Program-made: the position numbers and the translations under genes
Notes under the pieces: generated by a model
Told to the model about the DNA's origin: nothing
Databases searched by the model: none
The model's input: only the letters and a program-made list of their open reading frames with translations
In this document: piece by piece, positions 44,141 through 52,907 of the stretch
Layout of the letters: each line of letters opens with the position of its first letter
Numbering within the stretch: position 1 is the stretch's first letter
NCBI GenBank assembly: GCA_964368815.1
Contig: CAYJDA010000005.1
Coordinates: forward strand, 43,606 to 107,605
Length of the DNA stretch: 64,000 nucleotides
Source: CAYJBH01 sp964368815
GTDB lineage: Bacteria; Bacillota; Clostridia; Oscillospirales; Ruminococcaceae
Reading direction: 5' to 3'

Positions 44141-44959
44141 CTATATTTTAAAATCACGTTTATTATATCCAACACATCCTGCAACAAGAGATAGAATATA
44201 CACAACGAGATAGACAGCAAGAGTTATTGCTGTCTTTTCATTTAGCTCGATAGCATTATCAACACTAAACATTATAAATGGAGAAAAATAATGCAAAATC
44301 TCACCGTCCTCACCTAACAGCTGTCCTAAATAACCCAACATATAGCTAACCAATACAATCCCGCTAGCCACTGCGCCAGTGCCAAGATTTGCATTTATTC
44401 CGGCAATTTTAAATCCTACAGCACCAAAAATAAGTGCAGTAAAACAGGTTATTTTGCCCGATCCGATTATTGCCAAAAGATCAAAAGTTTCCCCGGCTCC
44501 AATCGCTCCACAAATTATCGCAGATAGAATTGCACAGGTTAAAACAATTGCTACAGCTATTGTTGACGTAATATATTTTGAGATGTATATCTCAGTTCTA
44601 CTCACGGCAAGGGAGTTTAGAAATTCGATGGATTTTGACTTTTCTTCCTTGATAATAAGACCTGCAGAAAAGGTTGCCGAAAAAATAGAAACCGCTACCA
44701 TTATCAATCCAAAGATGGTACCATAGTATGTGGTATAGTTTGACATGTCGGCCATATCTTCCATGCCAACAAACTGCAATAATTCTTGTGGCATCACCTC
44801 AAACTTAGCCAAGGCAAGTTCCTGTATTGAAGAAAACAATGCCATATATAATGTCATGATTCCAAATATAGCAACGCTCCACCCCATAATAGTTTTTCGG
44901 GTAGTTAGCAGATTGAACCGACATAGCTTTAATATGTTAGCAAAAGCAATATTTTTCAA
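44141..44959 (-). CDS. ABC-2 type transporter permease
   Basis: 272 residues, about six membrane segments. The first helix follows NLLTTRKTIMGWSVAIFGI; further helices include GLIMVAVSIFSATFSAGLIIKEEKS, typical of the ABC-2/NatB exporter fold. TTG 44959 is chosen because AGGAGG lies 6 nt upstream; it begins 1 nt after the ATPase stop. Substrate unknown; such pairs often give resistance to peptides or drugs (family inference). Confidence 0.85.
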   Translation of the reverse strand: MKNIAFANILKLCRFNLLTTRKTIMGWSVAIFGIMTLYMALFSSIQELALAKFEVMPQELLQFVGMEDMADMSNYTTYYGTIFGLIMVAVSIFSATFSAGLIIKEEKSKSIEFLNSLAVSRTEIYISKYITSTIAVAIVLTCAILSAIICGAIGAGETFDLLAIIGSGKITCFTALIFGAVGFKIAGINANLGTGAVASGIVLVSYMLGYLGQLLGEDGEILHYFSPFIMFSVDNAIELNEKTAITLAVYLVVYILSLVAGCVGYNKRDFKI

Positions 44960-44960
44960 A

Positions 44961-45785
44961 TCAATCCTCCTTATAATAATCAATAAACTCCTCAGCTACA
45001 GATTTTGTTTTAATTTCAAGGTGTGATAGCTTTAGTTTTGATAGCTTCGCAATAAGCTCATTGATGTCATCTTCAAGTTCAAACTCTTCGCATTTTCCAT
45101 CAGCGGTAGTATAGCTCACCTGTTGGCGATGTTTGATTTTAACATCCGACATTTCAAAATATTCAATCAAAACACCATCCTTAATAACCGCAACCATATC
45201 ACAGTACTTTTCAATTTCCGCAAGATTATGGCTAGATAAAAAAATGGTTTTCCCCTGTTCTTTTTCTTTTAATAAAAGTTCAAAAAATTTGTTTTGCATT
45301 AAAGGGTCAAGACCATTTGTTGGTTCATCCAATACCAAAATTTCTGCATTTTTTAAGAAACCCTGTATCAGCAAAACTTTTTTGCGATTACCAAGGCTGA
45401 GTTCATTTACCTTTTTTGTTAGGTCAAGCTCCAGATCTTTTGCCAGCTGCTCCATCTCTTGTATCGATGTATCGGTAAAGCTAAGTGCAAATTTTAACAG
45501 CTGATAACATGTAATATTATCATACAATGCGGCCTCACTCGGAACGTATGAAACCCTACGCTTTATTGCCTTGGAATCCTTAACGCTATCCATTCCGAGC
45601 ACCGATATTTTACCGTCGGTTTGATGAATCATATTAAACATACTTCGTAATGTTGTGCTTTTACCTGCGCCGTTTTTTCCCACAAATCCAACAATTTCAC
45701 CCTTTGGTATTGTCAACGTTAAATCCTTTACAGCCTTTACATTGCCATAACTCTTAGTAAAATCCTTTATTTCAATTACAGCCAT
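44961..45785 (-). CDS. ABC-2 type transporter ATP-binding protein
   Basis: 274 residues. Walker A GFVGKNGAGKSTTLR, signature LSLGNRKKVLL (LSLGN instead of LSGGQ) and Walker B ILVLDEPTNGLDPLMQ are all present. A C-terminal ~60-residue extension after residue 215 resembles that of NatA-type exporters. ATG 45785 follows GAGGTGG. It drives the permease encoded next. Confidence 0.92.
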   Translation of the reverse strand: MAVIEIKDFTKSYGNVKAVKDLTLTIPKGEIVGFVGKNGAGKSTTLRSMFNMIHQTDGKISVLGMDSVKDSKAIKRRVSYVPSEAALYDNITCYQLLKFALSFTDTSIQEMEQLAKDLELDLTKKVNELSLGNRKKVLLIQGFLKNAEILVLDEPTNGLDPLMQNKFFELLLKEKEQGKTIFLSSHNLAEIEKYCDMVAVIKDGVLIEYFEMSDVKIKHRQQVSYTTADGKCEEFELEDDINELIAKLSKLKLSHLEIKTKSVAEEFIDYYKED

Positions 45786-45809
45786 AACCACCTCATTTGT
45801 TTACATGTT

Positions 45810-45838
45810 ATTTTAGCATAGCTAATTATAAAAGTAAA
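45810..45838 (-). promoter_or_regulatory. Promoter of the ABC-2 exporter pair
   Basis: Minus strand TTTACT, 17 nt, TAAAAT with TG before the -10 (extended). Confidence 0.65.
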
Positions 45839-45879
45839 CATATTTTATACTGAAATGATAAATCTTTTTGCTGTTTTAC

Positions 45880-45908
45880 TTTACTTTTAATACAAATTTT
45901 GCTATAAT
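45880..45908 (+). promoter_or_regulatory. Promoter of the URO-D-family gene
   Basis: TTTACT, 17 nt, TATAAT, extended -10 (TGCTATAAT). Divergent from the exporter promoter. Confidence 0.75.
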
Positions 45909-45959
45909 AGTATAATAAAAAATAACAGATGTACATTTTTGTAATAAATGTGAGGTTTT

Positions 45960-47033
45960 ATGAACGGCAAAGAAAGAATTTTAAAAATACTTCGCCATGA
46001 ACCGGTTGATAGAATCGGTTTTTATGAACACTTCTGGAATGACACCTATACGAAATGGCGTGAAGATGGTTACATTGGTCAAGATGAAGACTTTAGTGAT
46101 CATTTTGGTTTTGATATATCGGGAGTTTCACCGCTTAGTTTTGTAGCCGATATGAATTTTGAGCCTATTGTTGTTGCTGAAACCGAGGATACAATAACCT
46201 ATCTCGATGGTAATGGAGCAACCTTAAAGCGCCATAAACATCATGATACAACACCTGAACATATCGACTTTTCGGTTAAGGACAGAGAGGTTTGGGAAGA
46301 AAAAATAAAACCTTTACTAACTGTGGATGCTACAAGAATCAATTTTGAAGCTTATCGCAACGGAAAAAAAGCGGCAGAAAAAGCCGGAAGATTTTTTGCA
46401 TTAAAAGGTGTTAATGTATTTGAACTGATGCACCCTGTATGCGGCCACGAGCACATGTTGATGGGAATGGTACTCGATCCTGATTGGGTTAAAGATATGG
46501 TTAAAACCTTTACCGATATGATTATCGGGTTGCAAAAATTACTTTTTGAAAAGGAAGGCATCCCCGACGGAATATGGTATTATGAGGATATGGGTTACAA
46601 GGGTAGTCCATTTATGTCTCCCGAAATGTACAACGAGATTATCAAACCGGCACACAAAGCAACAATTAATTATGCAAAAAGCCTTGGATTACCGGTGATA
46701 ATGCACTCCTGTGGTTACATAGAGCCGCTTCTCCCGGATATGATTGACGCAGGAATAGACTGCCTACAGGTTATAGAAGTTAAAGCCGGCATGGACTTAT
46801 TAAAGTTACATAAATTATACGGTGATAAAATAGCTTTCATGGGCGGAATTGATGTTCGTTCACTTTATAAAAACGACCTAAATGAAATAGATGCTGAATT
46901 AACATCAAAAGTTCCATATGTAAAAAAAGGTTTTAACTTTATTCTACACAGCGACCATTCTATACCGGCTAATGTAGACTACCACACCTATAAGTATTTT
47001 ATTGAAAAGGGTCTTTCACTTGGACAGTACTAA
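45960..47033 (+). CDS. Uroporphyrinogen decarboxylase-family protein (MtaA/CmuA-like)
   Basis: 357 residues, a URO-D TIM barrel. The block VIMHSCGYIEPLLPDMIDAG (about 240-260), with His and Cys as likely zinc ligands, and IAFMGGIDVRSL near the end resemble corrinoid:CoM or corrinoid:folate methyltransferases (MtaA/CmuA) more than HemE. It probably handles a methylated cofactor or substrate; no corrinoid protein gene lies nearby. GAGG precedes ATG 45960. Confidence 0.82.
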   Translation: MNGKERILKILRHEPVDRIGFYEHFWNDTYTKWREDGYIGQDEDFSDHFGFDISGVSPLSFVADMNFEPIVVAETEDTITYLDGNGATLKRHKHHDTTPEHIDFSVKDREVWEEKIKPLLTVDATRINFEAYRNGKKAAEKAGRFFALKGVNVFELMHPVCGHEHMLMGMVLDPDWVKDMVKTFTDMIIGLQKLLFEKEGIPDGIWYYEDMGYKGSPFMSPEMYNEIIKPAHKATINYAKSLGLPVIMHSCGYIEPLLPDMIDAGIDCLQVIEVKAGMDLLKLHKLYGDKIAFMGGIDVRSLYKNDLNEIDAELTSKVPYVKKGFNFILHSDHSIPANVDYHTYKYFIEKGLSLGQY

Positions 47034-47049
47034 GTAAAGATAATATAAA

Positions 47050-47481
47050 ATGACAATTTTAGACGTAATAATACTAGCATTTGTTCTGTTAGAGCTATGC
47101 AATATAACGGTTTTGTACATTAAACCCTCCACAAAGTTAGGGAACAGCGTTGGAGTGTTTAATGCCTACTCCTCTTCTCAAAAAGAAGCAGAAAACCACC
47201 TGTTCGTAAAATATCTTATTAGGTGGATTGCTAATGTAAAGTTGATTTTTATAGCGTTGCTTATTGTAATATTATTTTTAGGAACCCCTACTATAAAATT
47301 ATATAGCTGTTTTGCCTTAGTTGTTTCTATTTCTCTTTACTATTTTACCCTTCATCCAATAATTAAAAAGCTAGATAACGACGGCTGTATAACTCCAAAA
47401 GGATATTCCAAAACACTGTTTATAATGATAACATCTTTTATATTAATGTTTGTGATAGGCGTAGCGGTATATTTTATTTAA
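47050..47481 (+). CDS. Hypothetical membrane protein
   Basis: 143 residues, four membrane segments (about 2-22, 55-80, 84-103, 120-142) with short basic loops. I do not recognise the family. It lies 16 nt after the URO-D-type gene and before a good terminator, so the two are probably one transcript. No ribosome binding site is obvious. Confidence 0.6.
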   Translation: MTILDVIILAFVLLELCNITVLYIKPSTKLGNSVGVFNAYSSSQKEAENHLFVKYLIRWIANVKLIFIALLIVILFLGTPTIKLYSCFALVVSISLYYFTLHPIIKKLDNDGCITPKGYSKTLFIMITSFILMFVIGVAVYFI

Positions 47482-47526
47482 GAGACAAATGCTGTTATTT
47501 ATGAACCATTAAACCTTATTATAACA

Positions 47527-47562
47527 AACCCTCTCGTCAAATTCATGGCGAAAGGGTTTTTT
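47527..47562 (+). terminator. Rho-independent terminator
   Basis: A 12-bp stem (AACCCTCTCGTC with GGCGAAAGGGTT, one mismatch and one G-T) around an 8-nt loop, followed by a T-run. It ends the URO-D/membrane-protein transcript, just before the convergent UPF0210 stop. Confidence 0.88.
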
Positions 47563-47563
47563 A

Positions 47564-48916
47564 TTAATTCTTAAGGCTTTGCAAAGGTGCAGGGATTCTT
47601 CCTGCTCGATTAATGAATATTGACGGGCTTTTTCTGTTAATTTCCATTACCGGCCCTTTACCAAGCAGTCCGCCAAATGTAAGCTCGTCACCAACCGTCT
47701 TCCCTATCGCCGGGATTAATCTTACCGCTGTGGTCTTGTTGTTAATCATTCCAATTGCGGCTTCATCTGCAATTATTGCAGAAATTATTTCGGGGGTAAT
47801 ATCACCGGGTACCACCACCATATCAAGACCAACAGAGCATACCGCGGTCATCGCCTCTAACTTTGATAAGGTGAGATTACCACATTCAGCAGCTGCTATC
47901 ATTCCGGCGTCTTCCGAAACGGGTATAAACGCTCCGGATAAACCTCCCACATGGGATGATGCCATAACTCCACCCTTTTTTACTGCATCGTTAAGCAGAG
48001 CAAGTGCCGCTGTCGTTCCATGACACCCACACATTTCCAGCCCCATCTCCTCTAATATATATGCAACAGAATCACCAATAGCCGGTGTCGGTGCAAGCGA
48101 AAGATCAACAATTCCAAATGGTACATCAAGCGCACGTCCTGCCTCTTGGCCAACTAGTTGACCCATACGTGTCACCTTAAATGCAGTTTTTTTAACAAGT
48201 TCTGCAACCTCAGATAGGTCGGCGTTTTTCCCCAACCGAGACAGTGCTGCACGCACTACGCCGGGACCGGAGACACCTACATTAATTACACAGTCCGGCT
48301 CTCCTACACCGTGAAATGCACCTGCCATAAAAGGGTTATCCTCAGGAGCGTTGCAAAACACAACAAGCTTTGCTGGACCAATACACTCTCTGTCAGCAGT
48401 TAATTGCGAGCTTTCAAGAATAATTTGCCCCATCAATTTAACAGCATCCATGTTAATTCCACTTTTGCTGCAACCAATATTAACACTTGAGCAAACGTTT
48501 TCGGTGATGGATAGCGCCTCCGGTATAGAGCGAATAAGTGCCTCATCACCTGCAGAAAATCCCTTTTGAACAAGTGCAGTATATCCTCCTATGAAGTTTA
48601 CACCAACCTCAGTAGCAGCCTTTTGTAGAGCTTTGGCATAACCTAATGGTTCTTTTCCAGATGCTAACAGCATTGAAATTGGAGTCACCGATATTCGCTT
48701 GTTTATTATCGGAATACCATAAGTTCGCTCTATAACCTCACACTTTTTTACGAGCTCGCCTGCCTTGCGACATATTTTATCATAAACCTTATCACAGCTT
48801 TTTGTTGCATCACTATCGGCACAGTCCAGTAGCGAGATTCCCATCGTCACAGTTCGAATATCAAGATGTTGCTCCTCAATCATCTTTATTGTTTCTATTA
48901 TTTCATGTACTTTCAT
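47564..48916 (-). CDS. UPF0210/PFL-family protein
   Basis: 450 residues, soluble, rich in Gly and Ala. Start LDIRTVTMGISLLDCADSD, middle GGYTALVQKGFSAGDEALI and NVGVSGPGVVRAALS, and late DLSLAPTPAIGDSVAYILEEMG match UPF0210 (DUF711). The function is unknown; the fold is related to pyruvate formate-lyase-like barrels (family knowledge). It always pairs with an ACT-domain UPF0237 protein, which is the gene just upstream. Confidence 0.88.
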   Translation of the reverse strand: MKVHEIIETIKMIEEQHLDIRTVTMGISLLDCADSDATKSCDKVYDKICRKAGELVKKCEVIERTYGIPIINKRISVTPISMLLASGKEPLGYAKALQKAATEVGVNFIGGYTALVQKGFSAGDEALIRSIPEALSITENVCSSVNIGCSKSGINMDAVKLMGQIILESSQLTADRECIGPAKLVVFCNAPEDNPFMAGAFHGVGEPDCVINVGVSGPGVVRAALSRLGKNADLSEVAELVKKTAFKVTRMGQLVGQEAGRALDVPFGIVDLSLAPTPAIGDSVAYILEEMGLEMCGCHGTTAALALLNDAVKKGGVMASSHVGGLSGAFIPVSEDAGMIAAAECGNLTLSKLEAMTAVCSVGLDMVVVPGDITPEIISAIIADEAAIGMINNKTTAVRLIPAIGKTVGDELTFGGLLGKGPVMEINRKSPSIFINRAGRIPAPLQSLKN

Positions 48917-48930
48917 AGAATTATTTTCCC

Positions 48931-49200
48931 TTAAATTCTGTGCATCGAGTTAAAAAGGTCTTCATGCATTATGTTAATTTTCATGCCAATTTTATCCTGC
49001 AATTTTTCGAGCATATCAGCAAACTCAACAAATTCACAAGTTAACTTTTCAATCTCAACCATCATGACCATAACAAATATACCCTCCATTATGGTTTGGT
49101 TTACATCGATGATATTTGCGTTAGCCTCTTTACAGCAGACACTTACATCTGCTAGTATTCCTACAGAATCTTTTCCTATTACAGTTATTACAGCGTTCAT
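48931..49200 (-). CDS. ACT-domain protein (UPF0237)
   Basis: 89 residues, a single ACT domain: ITVIGKDSVGILADVSVCCKEANANIIDVNQTIMEGIFVMVMMVE. ACT domains bind small ligands such as amino acids and regulate partner proteins; the partner is the UPF0210 protein 14 nt downstream. GGAGGAG precedes the ATG. Confidence 0.9.
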   Translation of the reverse strand: MNAVITVIGKDSVGILADVSVCCKEANANIIDVNQTIMEGIFVMVMMVEIEKLTCEFVEFADMLEKLQDKIGMKINIMHEDLFNSMHRI

Positions 49201-49225
49201 ATCTCCTCCTTAGATATTTTTCACT

Positions 49226-49254
49226 ATTATACACCAAAAATTAATAACTTGCAA
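49226..49254 (-). promoter_or_regulatory. Promoter of the UPF0237-UPF0210 pair
   Basis: Minus strand TTGCAA, 17 nt, TATAAT. The -35 TTGCAA is self-complementary and lies 15 nt from the TTGCAA of the divergent cca promoter. Confidence 0.75.
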
Positions 49255-49269
49255 ATAAATAGGTTTTAC

Positions 49270-49298
49270 TTGCAAAAAAAAATTTCATTTGATAAAAT
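49270..49298 (+). promoter_or_regulatory. Promoter of cca
   Basis: TTGCAA, 17 nt, TAAAAT, extended -10 (TGATAAAAT), like the bactofilin promoter at 42580. Confidence 0.72.
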
Positions 49299-49325
49299 AA
49301 TAAAAACTACAAGTATGAGGTTTTA

Positions 49326-50657
49326 ATGAAAATACATCTCCCTACCTGTGTTGATTTTATTTTACACACTCTCACTAAACATGGGTTTGATGGCTACATT
49401 GTTGGAGGTTGTGTAAGGGATAATCTTTTGGAAAAAAAACCTGAAGATTATGATATCTGTACTAATGCATTACCTATCGAAACTAAGCAATGCTTTAATA
49501 ATTACAAAACTATTGACACCGGCATGAAACACGGAACCGTTACACTTTTGGTTGACGAACAACAATTTGAAATTACAAGCTATCGAACAGAAGGAAAATA
49601 CAGTGATTGTCGACGACCTGATAACGTAAGCTTTGTTCAAGATTTATCTGAGGACCTACTTAGAAGGGATTTTACCATCAATGCGATGGCATACAATCCC
49701 TTTGTCGGTTTAGTTGATCATCATGGCGGAGTAAGCGATTTGCGTGAGGGTATTATCCGCGCGGTAGGTAATCCCAACATCCGTTTTGAGGAAGATGCCC
49801 TTAGAATAATCCGTGCTCTTAGGTTTGCATCGGTGTTGGGTTTTAAAATAGAAAATCAGACCTCTGATGCTATACATCGGTTAAGCGGGAATGTAAAAAA
49901 CGTCTCTATGGAACGCATATGCTCTGAGCTTTCTAAGTTGTTGGTTGGCGAGAATGTAGTAAATGTTCTCTTGGACTATGGCGACGTTTTTGCTGTTTTT
50001 ATACCTGAGTTAAAAAAAGTCTTTAATCTAAAACAAAACAATCCTTACCACATTTATGATGTTTATGAACATATGGTAAGAGCGGTAGGTTTTGTGCCTC
50101 CGGATTTAACTTTAAGGTTAGCCATGTTTTTGCACGATATAGAAAAACCTTCTTGTCATACCTTCGCCAAAGACGGTACCGATCAGTTTAACGGTCACGA
50201 AAAAGCGGGAGCACTAACTGCCTCACGGTTGCTAAAAAGATTATGTTATGATAACAATACTATAAAAAATGTACATGAGCTCATCTTTTTGCATGATGAG
50301 AAAATCGAGCCAAACTCTAAATGCATAAAACGCTGGCTAAATCGTATAGGTGAATGTCAATTTAATAGATGGCTAAAGGTGCGCACAGCAGACATCATGG
50401 CTCAGAGCGATTATTTATCCGAAAAACGACTTATGGAAAACAATGTAATATTAGAAATATTTGAGGAGATAATAAAAGAGTCTCAGTGTTATAGTATTAA
50501 TGGGTTAGCAGTTAACGGTGATGATTTAATTAAACTTGGATTTACCGATGGAATTAAAATCGGAAATGCATTATCTCTTCTTTTAGAAAAAGTTATAGAT
50601 GAAGAAGTACCAAACGATAAAGATAGTTTATTGAAAATTGCCATGTTAATACAATAA
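49326..50657 (+). CDS. cca: CCA-adding tRNA nucleotidyltransferase
   Basis: 443 residues. Nucleotidyltransferase head GYIVGGCVRDNLL and EDYDICTNA (metal aspartates), flexible RRDFTINAMAYNP, ATP/CTP-selecting EDALRIIRALRFAS, then an HD-type block LRLAMFLHDIEKPSCH. Class II CCA enzyme, adds or repairs CCA at tRNA 3' ends. GAGG upstream of ATG 49326. Both tRNA genes at the window end show a genomic CCA or are cut, so its main job here may be repair. Confidence 0.94.
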   Translation: MKIHLPTCVDFILHTLTKHGFDGYIVGGCVRDNLLEKKPEDYDICTNALPIETKQCFNNYKTIDTGMKHGTVTLLVDEQQFEITSYRTEGKYSDCRRPDNVSFVQDLSEDLLRRDFTINAMAYNPFVGLVDHHGGVSDLREGIIRAVGNPNIRFEEDALRIIRALRFASVLGFKIENQTSDAIHRLSGNVKNVSMERICSELSKLLVGENVVNVLLDYGDVFAVFIPELKKVFNLKQNNPYHIYDVYEHMVRAVGFVPPDLTLRLAMFLHDIEKPSCHTFAKDGTDQFNGHEKAGALTASRLLKRLCYDNNTIKNVHELIFLHDEKIEPNSKCIKRWLNRIGECQFNRWLKVRTADIMAQSDYLSEKRLMENNVILEIFEEIIKESQCYSINGLAVNGDDLIKLGFTDGIKIGNALSLLLEKVIDEEVPNDKDSLLKIAMLIQ

Positions 50658-50671
50658 AATAATATCAATAC

Positions 50672-50701
50672 TTTACATGGCACACAGTTTAATGGTATAA
50701 T
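50672..50701 (+). promoter_or_regulatory. Promoter of the GGDEF gene
   Basis: TTTACA, 18 nt, TATAAT with TG before the -10. It rules out the in-frame ATG at 50700 as the start. Confidence 0.6.
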
Positions 50702-50732
50702 GAATAGAAGTAACATCGTGGAGGGTGTGTTA

Positions 50733-52166
50733 GTGGGTTCTAAAAATGATCTATTTTTTCGTCACATGATGGAAATGATAAGTATCGCTGAGGAAAAAAT
50801 CTTTTCGAAAACAGAATTTTTAAGAGAGACTTGTGAGTTTTTTGGAATATCACATGCTTTTATTTATGAAATTGATAATTCAAGCTGTTATATAAAAAAA
50901 GAAAACGTTACATCTCTTCCCACAATAAAATTAAAAGATAAGATAGACCTAATAAAACATTTGGGATATGAGTTATTTAGCGAGCTTTCATCACATAAAA
51001 TAATTATCACCGCAAATTCACAGGAAAGCGCCCTGTTTTCTAAGCTAAAAGAACTATTTAGCTGCAATACACTGATAATAATACCGATACTAAACCAAAA
51101 CTATGAGCTTGCGGGTTTTGTCGGTTTAGCAGATCGTCGCGGTTCGGTTAGAAATATCGACATAGACATTAAGACCTCTTCAGCAGTACTTTCACTTTTG
51201 GCAAACCATGTTAAGCTGGAAATGTTTACTAAGGGCATCGCCAATACCGAGAGAGTGTTAAATAATGTATTAGACAATATTGGAATTGATATATATGTTA
51301 ACGATTACTATACTCACGATATTTTGTACGTAAACCAATCCATGGCACAACCTTATGGTGGCGTGGATAACATGATAGGAAAAAAATGTTGGCAAAGCAT
51401 TTTCACTGATAAAGATGGGCAATGTGATTTCTGTCCACAGCCAAGATTACTTGACGATGATAAAATACCCAACAAAACCTACACCTGGGATTATCAGAGA
51501 ATGATGGACGGTTCATGGTTTAGAGTTTTAAGTTCCTCCTTTCCATGGACCGATGGTAGAATTGCTCATCTTGTAGCAAGTATTGATATAACCGAGAGTA
51601 AGCAAAATCAGCTATTAATTGAAAAACTCGCACAGTATGACTATCTTACAGGGCTTCCTAATCGTCGAAGTCTTCAAGATGATGCCGAAGCCTTTGCGAT
51701 GGATCCATTACAGTTTTCATCAAGATGGTATATGCTATTTTGCGATCTCGACGGCTTTAAGAAAATCAACGATAGTTTGGGGCATCACGCCGGAGATATA
51801 CTGTTACAGAAAATGTCGAAGAGATTTAAAGATTATCCTCAAAATCTCCTTAGGGCATACCGCCACGGTGGCGATGAATTTGTTATTATCATAAAAGATA
51901 CTGGAAACATTACAGAGTTTGAGAGGCTATTAGATGAAATTTTCTTCATTTTTTGTGATAACTATACTTTCGAAGATCATGAAATGCGCTGTGGTTGTAG
52001 TATAGGTGTTTCTCATTTTCCTGATGACGCAACCTCTCCTAATGACCTGTTTTTCTGGGCTGACTCAGCCATGTATGCTGCTAAAAAAGCCGGAAAGGGA
52101 GTTGCGAGATTCCATCTTAAGGATCGCTTTTTAACTCTTGAAGAATATAAGAAGAAGGATATTTAA
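50733..52166 (+). CDS. GAF-PAS-GGDEF diguanylate cyclase-like protein
   Basis: About 477 residues. A GAF-like sensor (~15-170), a PAS domain (~180-290) with a cysteine pair CDFC, and a GGDEF domain (~300-465) with YDYLTGLPNRRSL, FCDLDGFKKIND and an intact active site RHGGDEFVII. The inhibitory site RxxD before GGDEF is absent (QNLL in that place), so product inhibition may be lost. It should make cyclic di-GMP in response to an unknown cue. GTG 50733 has GGAGGG 7 nt upstream; earlier in-frame ATG 50700 lies in the promoter. It ends by overlapping the next start (TAATG). Confidence 0.85.
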   Translation: MGSKNDLFFRHMMEMISIAEEKIFSKTEFLRETCEFFGISHAFIYEIDNSSCYIKKENVTSLPTIKLKDKIDLIKHLGYELFSELSSHKIIITANSQESALFSKLKELFSCNTLIIIPILNQNYELAGFVGLADRRGSVRNIDIDIKTSSAVLSLLANHVKLEMFTKGIANTERVLNNVLDNIGIDIYVNDYYTHDILYVNQSMAQPYGGVDNMIGKKCWQSIFTDKDGQCDFCPQPRLLDDDKIPNKTYTWDYQRMMDGSWFRVLSSSFPWTDGRIAHLVASIDITESKQNQLLIEKLAQYDYLTGLPNRRSLQDDAEAFAMDPLQFSSRWYMLFCDLDGFKKINDSLGHHAGDILLQKMSKRFKDYPQNLLRAYRHGGDEFVIIIKDTGNITEFERLLDEIFFIFCDNYTFEDHEMRCGCSIGVSHFPDDATSPNDLFFWADSAMYAAKKAGKGVARFHLKDRFLTLEEYKKKDI

Positions 52167-52879
52167 TGAGTACTATTTTGTATTTAGTGTTGTTTTTGGC
52201 ACCTGCAATTGTATTATTTATATTAGGATTTATTGTTTACCGCAAGGCAAAATTGGCTTTTAGAAGAATTTTTGGAACCACATCCATAACCGAATTTGCC
52301 AATATTCGTGATATTGAAATAGAGCAAACTCCAAAATCCATCAGCGGAATGGAATCGTTAGAAAGACCAAAAATTGAGACTGACTTTCCGGATATGTCTG
52401 TTGATGAATTGAAAAGCCGAGACATCGACGAGATATATGCCTACTATCACGCATTAGAAACCGGCGATTTTTCGAGATACAAAAACAATGAGCTTTTTAA
52501 TGACAGAATGAAAACTGCAATTTTAGAGGCTAAGAAGAACAAATATTCCTTGTCTGATATTAAAATTCATCGACAATCAATCAGCAGATACTCTAAAACA
52601 GCTGACACCGCAAGTATAAAGTTGCAAACCGCCTTTGAAGGCAATAAAAAAGACACAAATAGTCCAACAGGAGCGAGAACTCAACTAAAGGTGGAAACTC
52701 AATGGGTCTTTCTGTTAACCGAAAGCAATTTCGGACAAAACCTTACAGCTACGCTTAACTGCCCCAACTGCAGTGCCCCACTTTCCAATATCGATGAAAA
52801 AATTTGTGAGCATTGCGGTAGCGAGATTAAGATTGATTATAGTAGAAGCTGGCAACTCAGCTACATAGTAGAATGTTAA
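52166..52879 (+). CDS. Membrane-anchored TIM44-like protein with zinc ribbon
   Basis: 237 residues: one membrane helix (about 3-25), a link, a TIM44-like/nuclear-transport-factor-fold region (about 78-190; YYHALETGDFSRYKNNELFND, IKIHRQSISRYSKTADTASIKL) and a zinc ribbon with Cys 199, 202, 214 and 217 (CPNC, CEHCG). It is translationally coupled to the GGDEF gene, so it may act with it; no function is known. Confidence 0.7.
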   Translation: MSTILYLVLFLAPAIVLFILGFIVYRKAKLAFRRIFGTTSITEFANIRDIEIEQTPKSISGMESLERPKIETDFPDMSVDELKSRDIDEIYAYYHALETGDFSRYKNNELFNDRMKTAILEAKKNKYSLSDIKIHRQSISRYSKTADTASIKLQTAFEGNKKDTNSPTGARTQLKVETQWVFLLTESNFGQNLTATLNCPNCSAPLSNIDEKICEHCGSEIKIDYSRSWQLSYIVEC

Positions 52880-52907
52880 GCGGCATTTTGCTCAGTAAAA
52901 GTCAATA

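Noticed and set aside
45960..47033. HemE (haem pathway uroporphyrinogen decarboxylase)
   Set aside because: The HxC-type metal block and overall pattern suit the MtaA/CmuA branch, and there are no haem genes nearby.
50700..50732. ATG 50700 as start of the GGDEF protein
   Set aside because: It overlaps the -10 TATAAT of the promoter, so it could not be in the transcript. GTG 50733 has a proper ribosome binding site.
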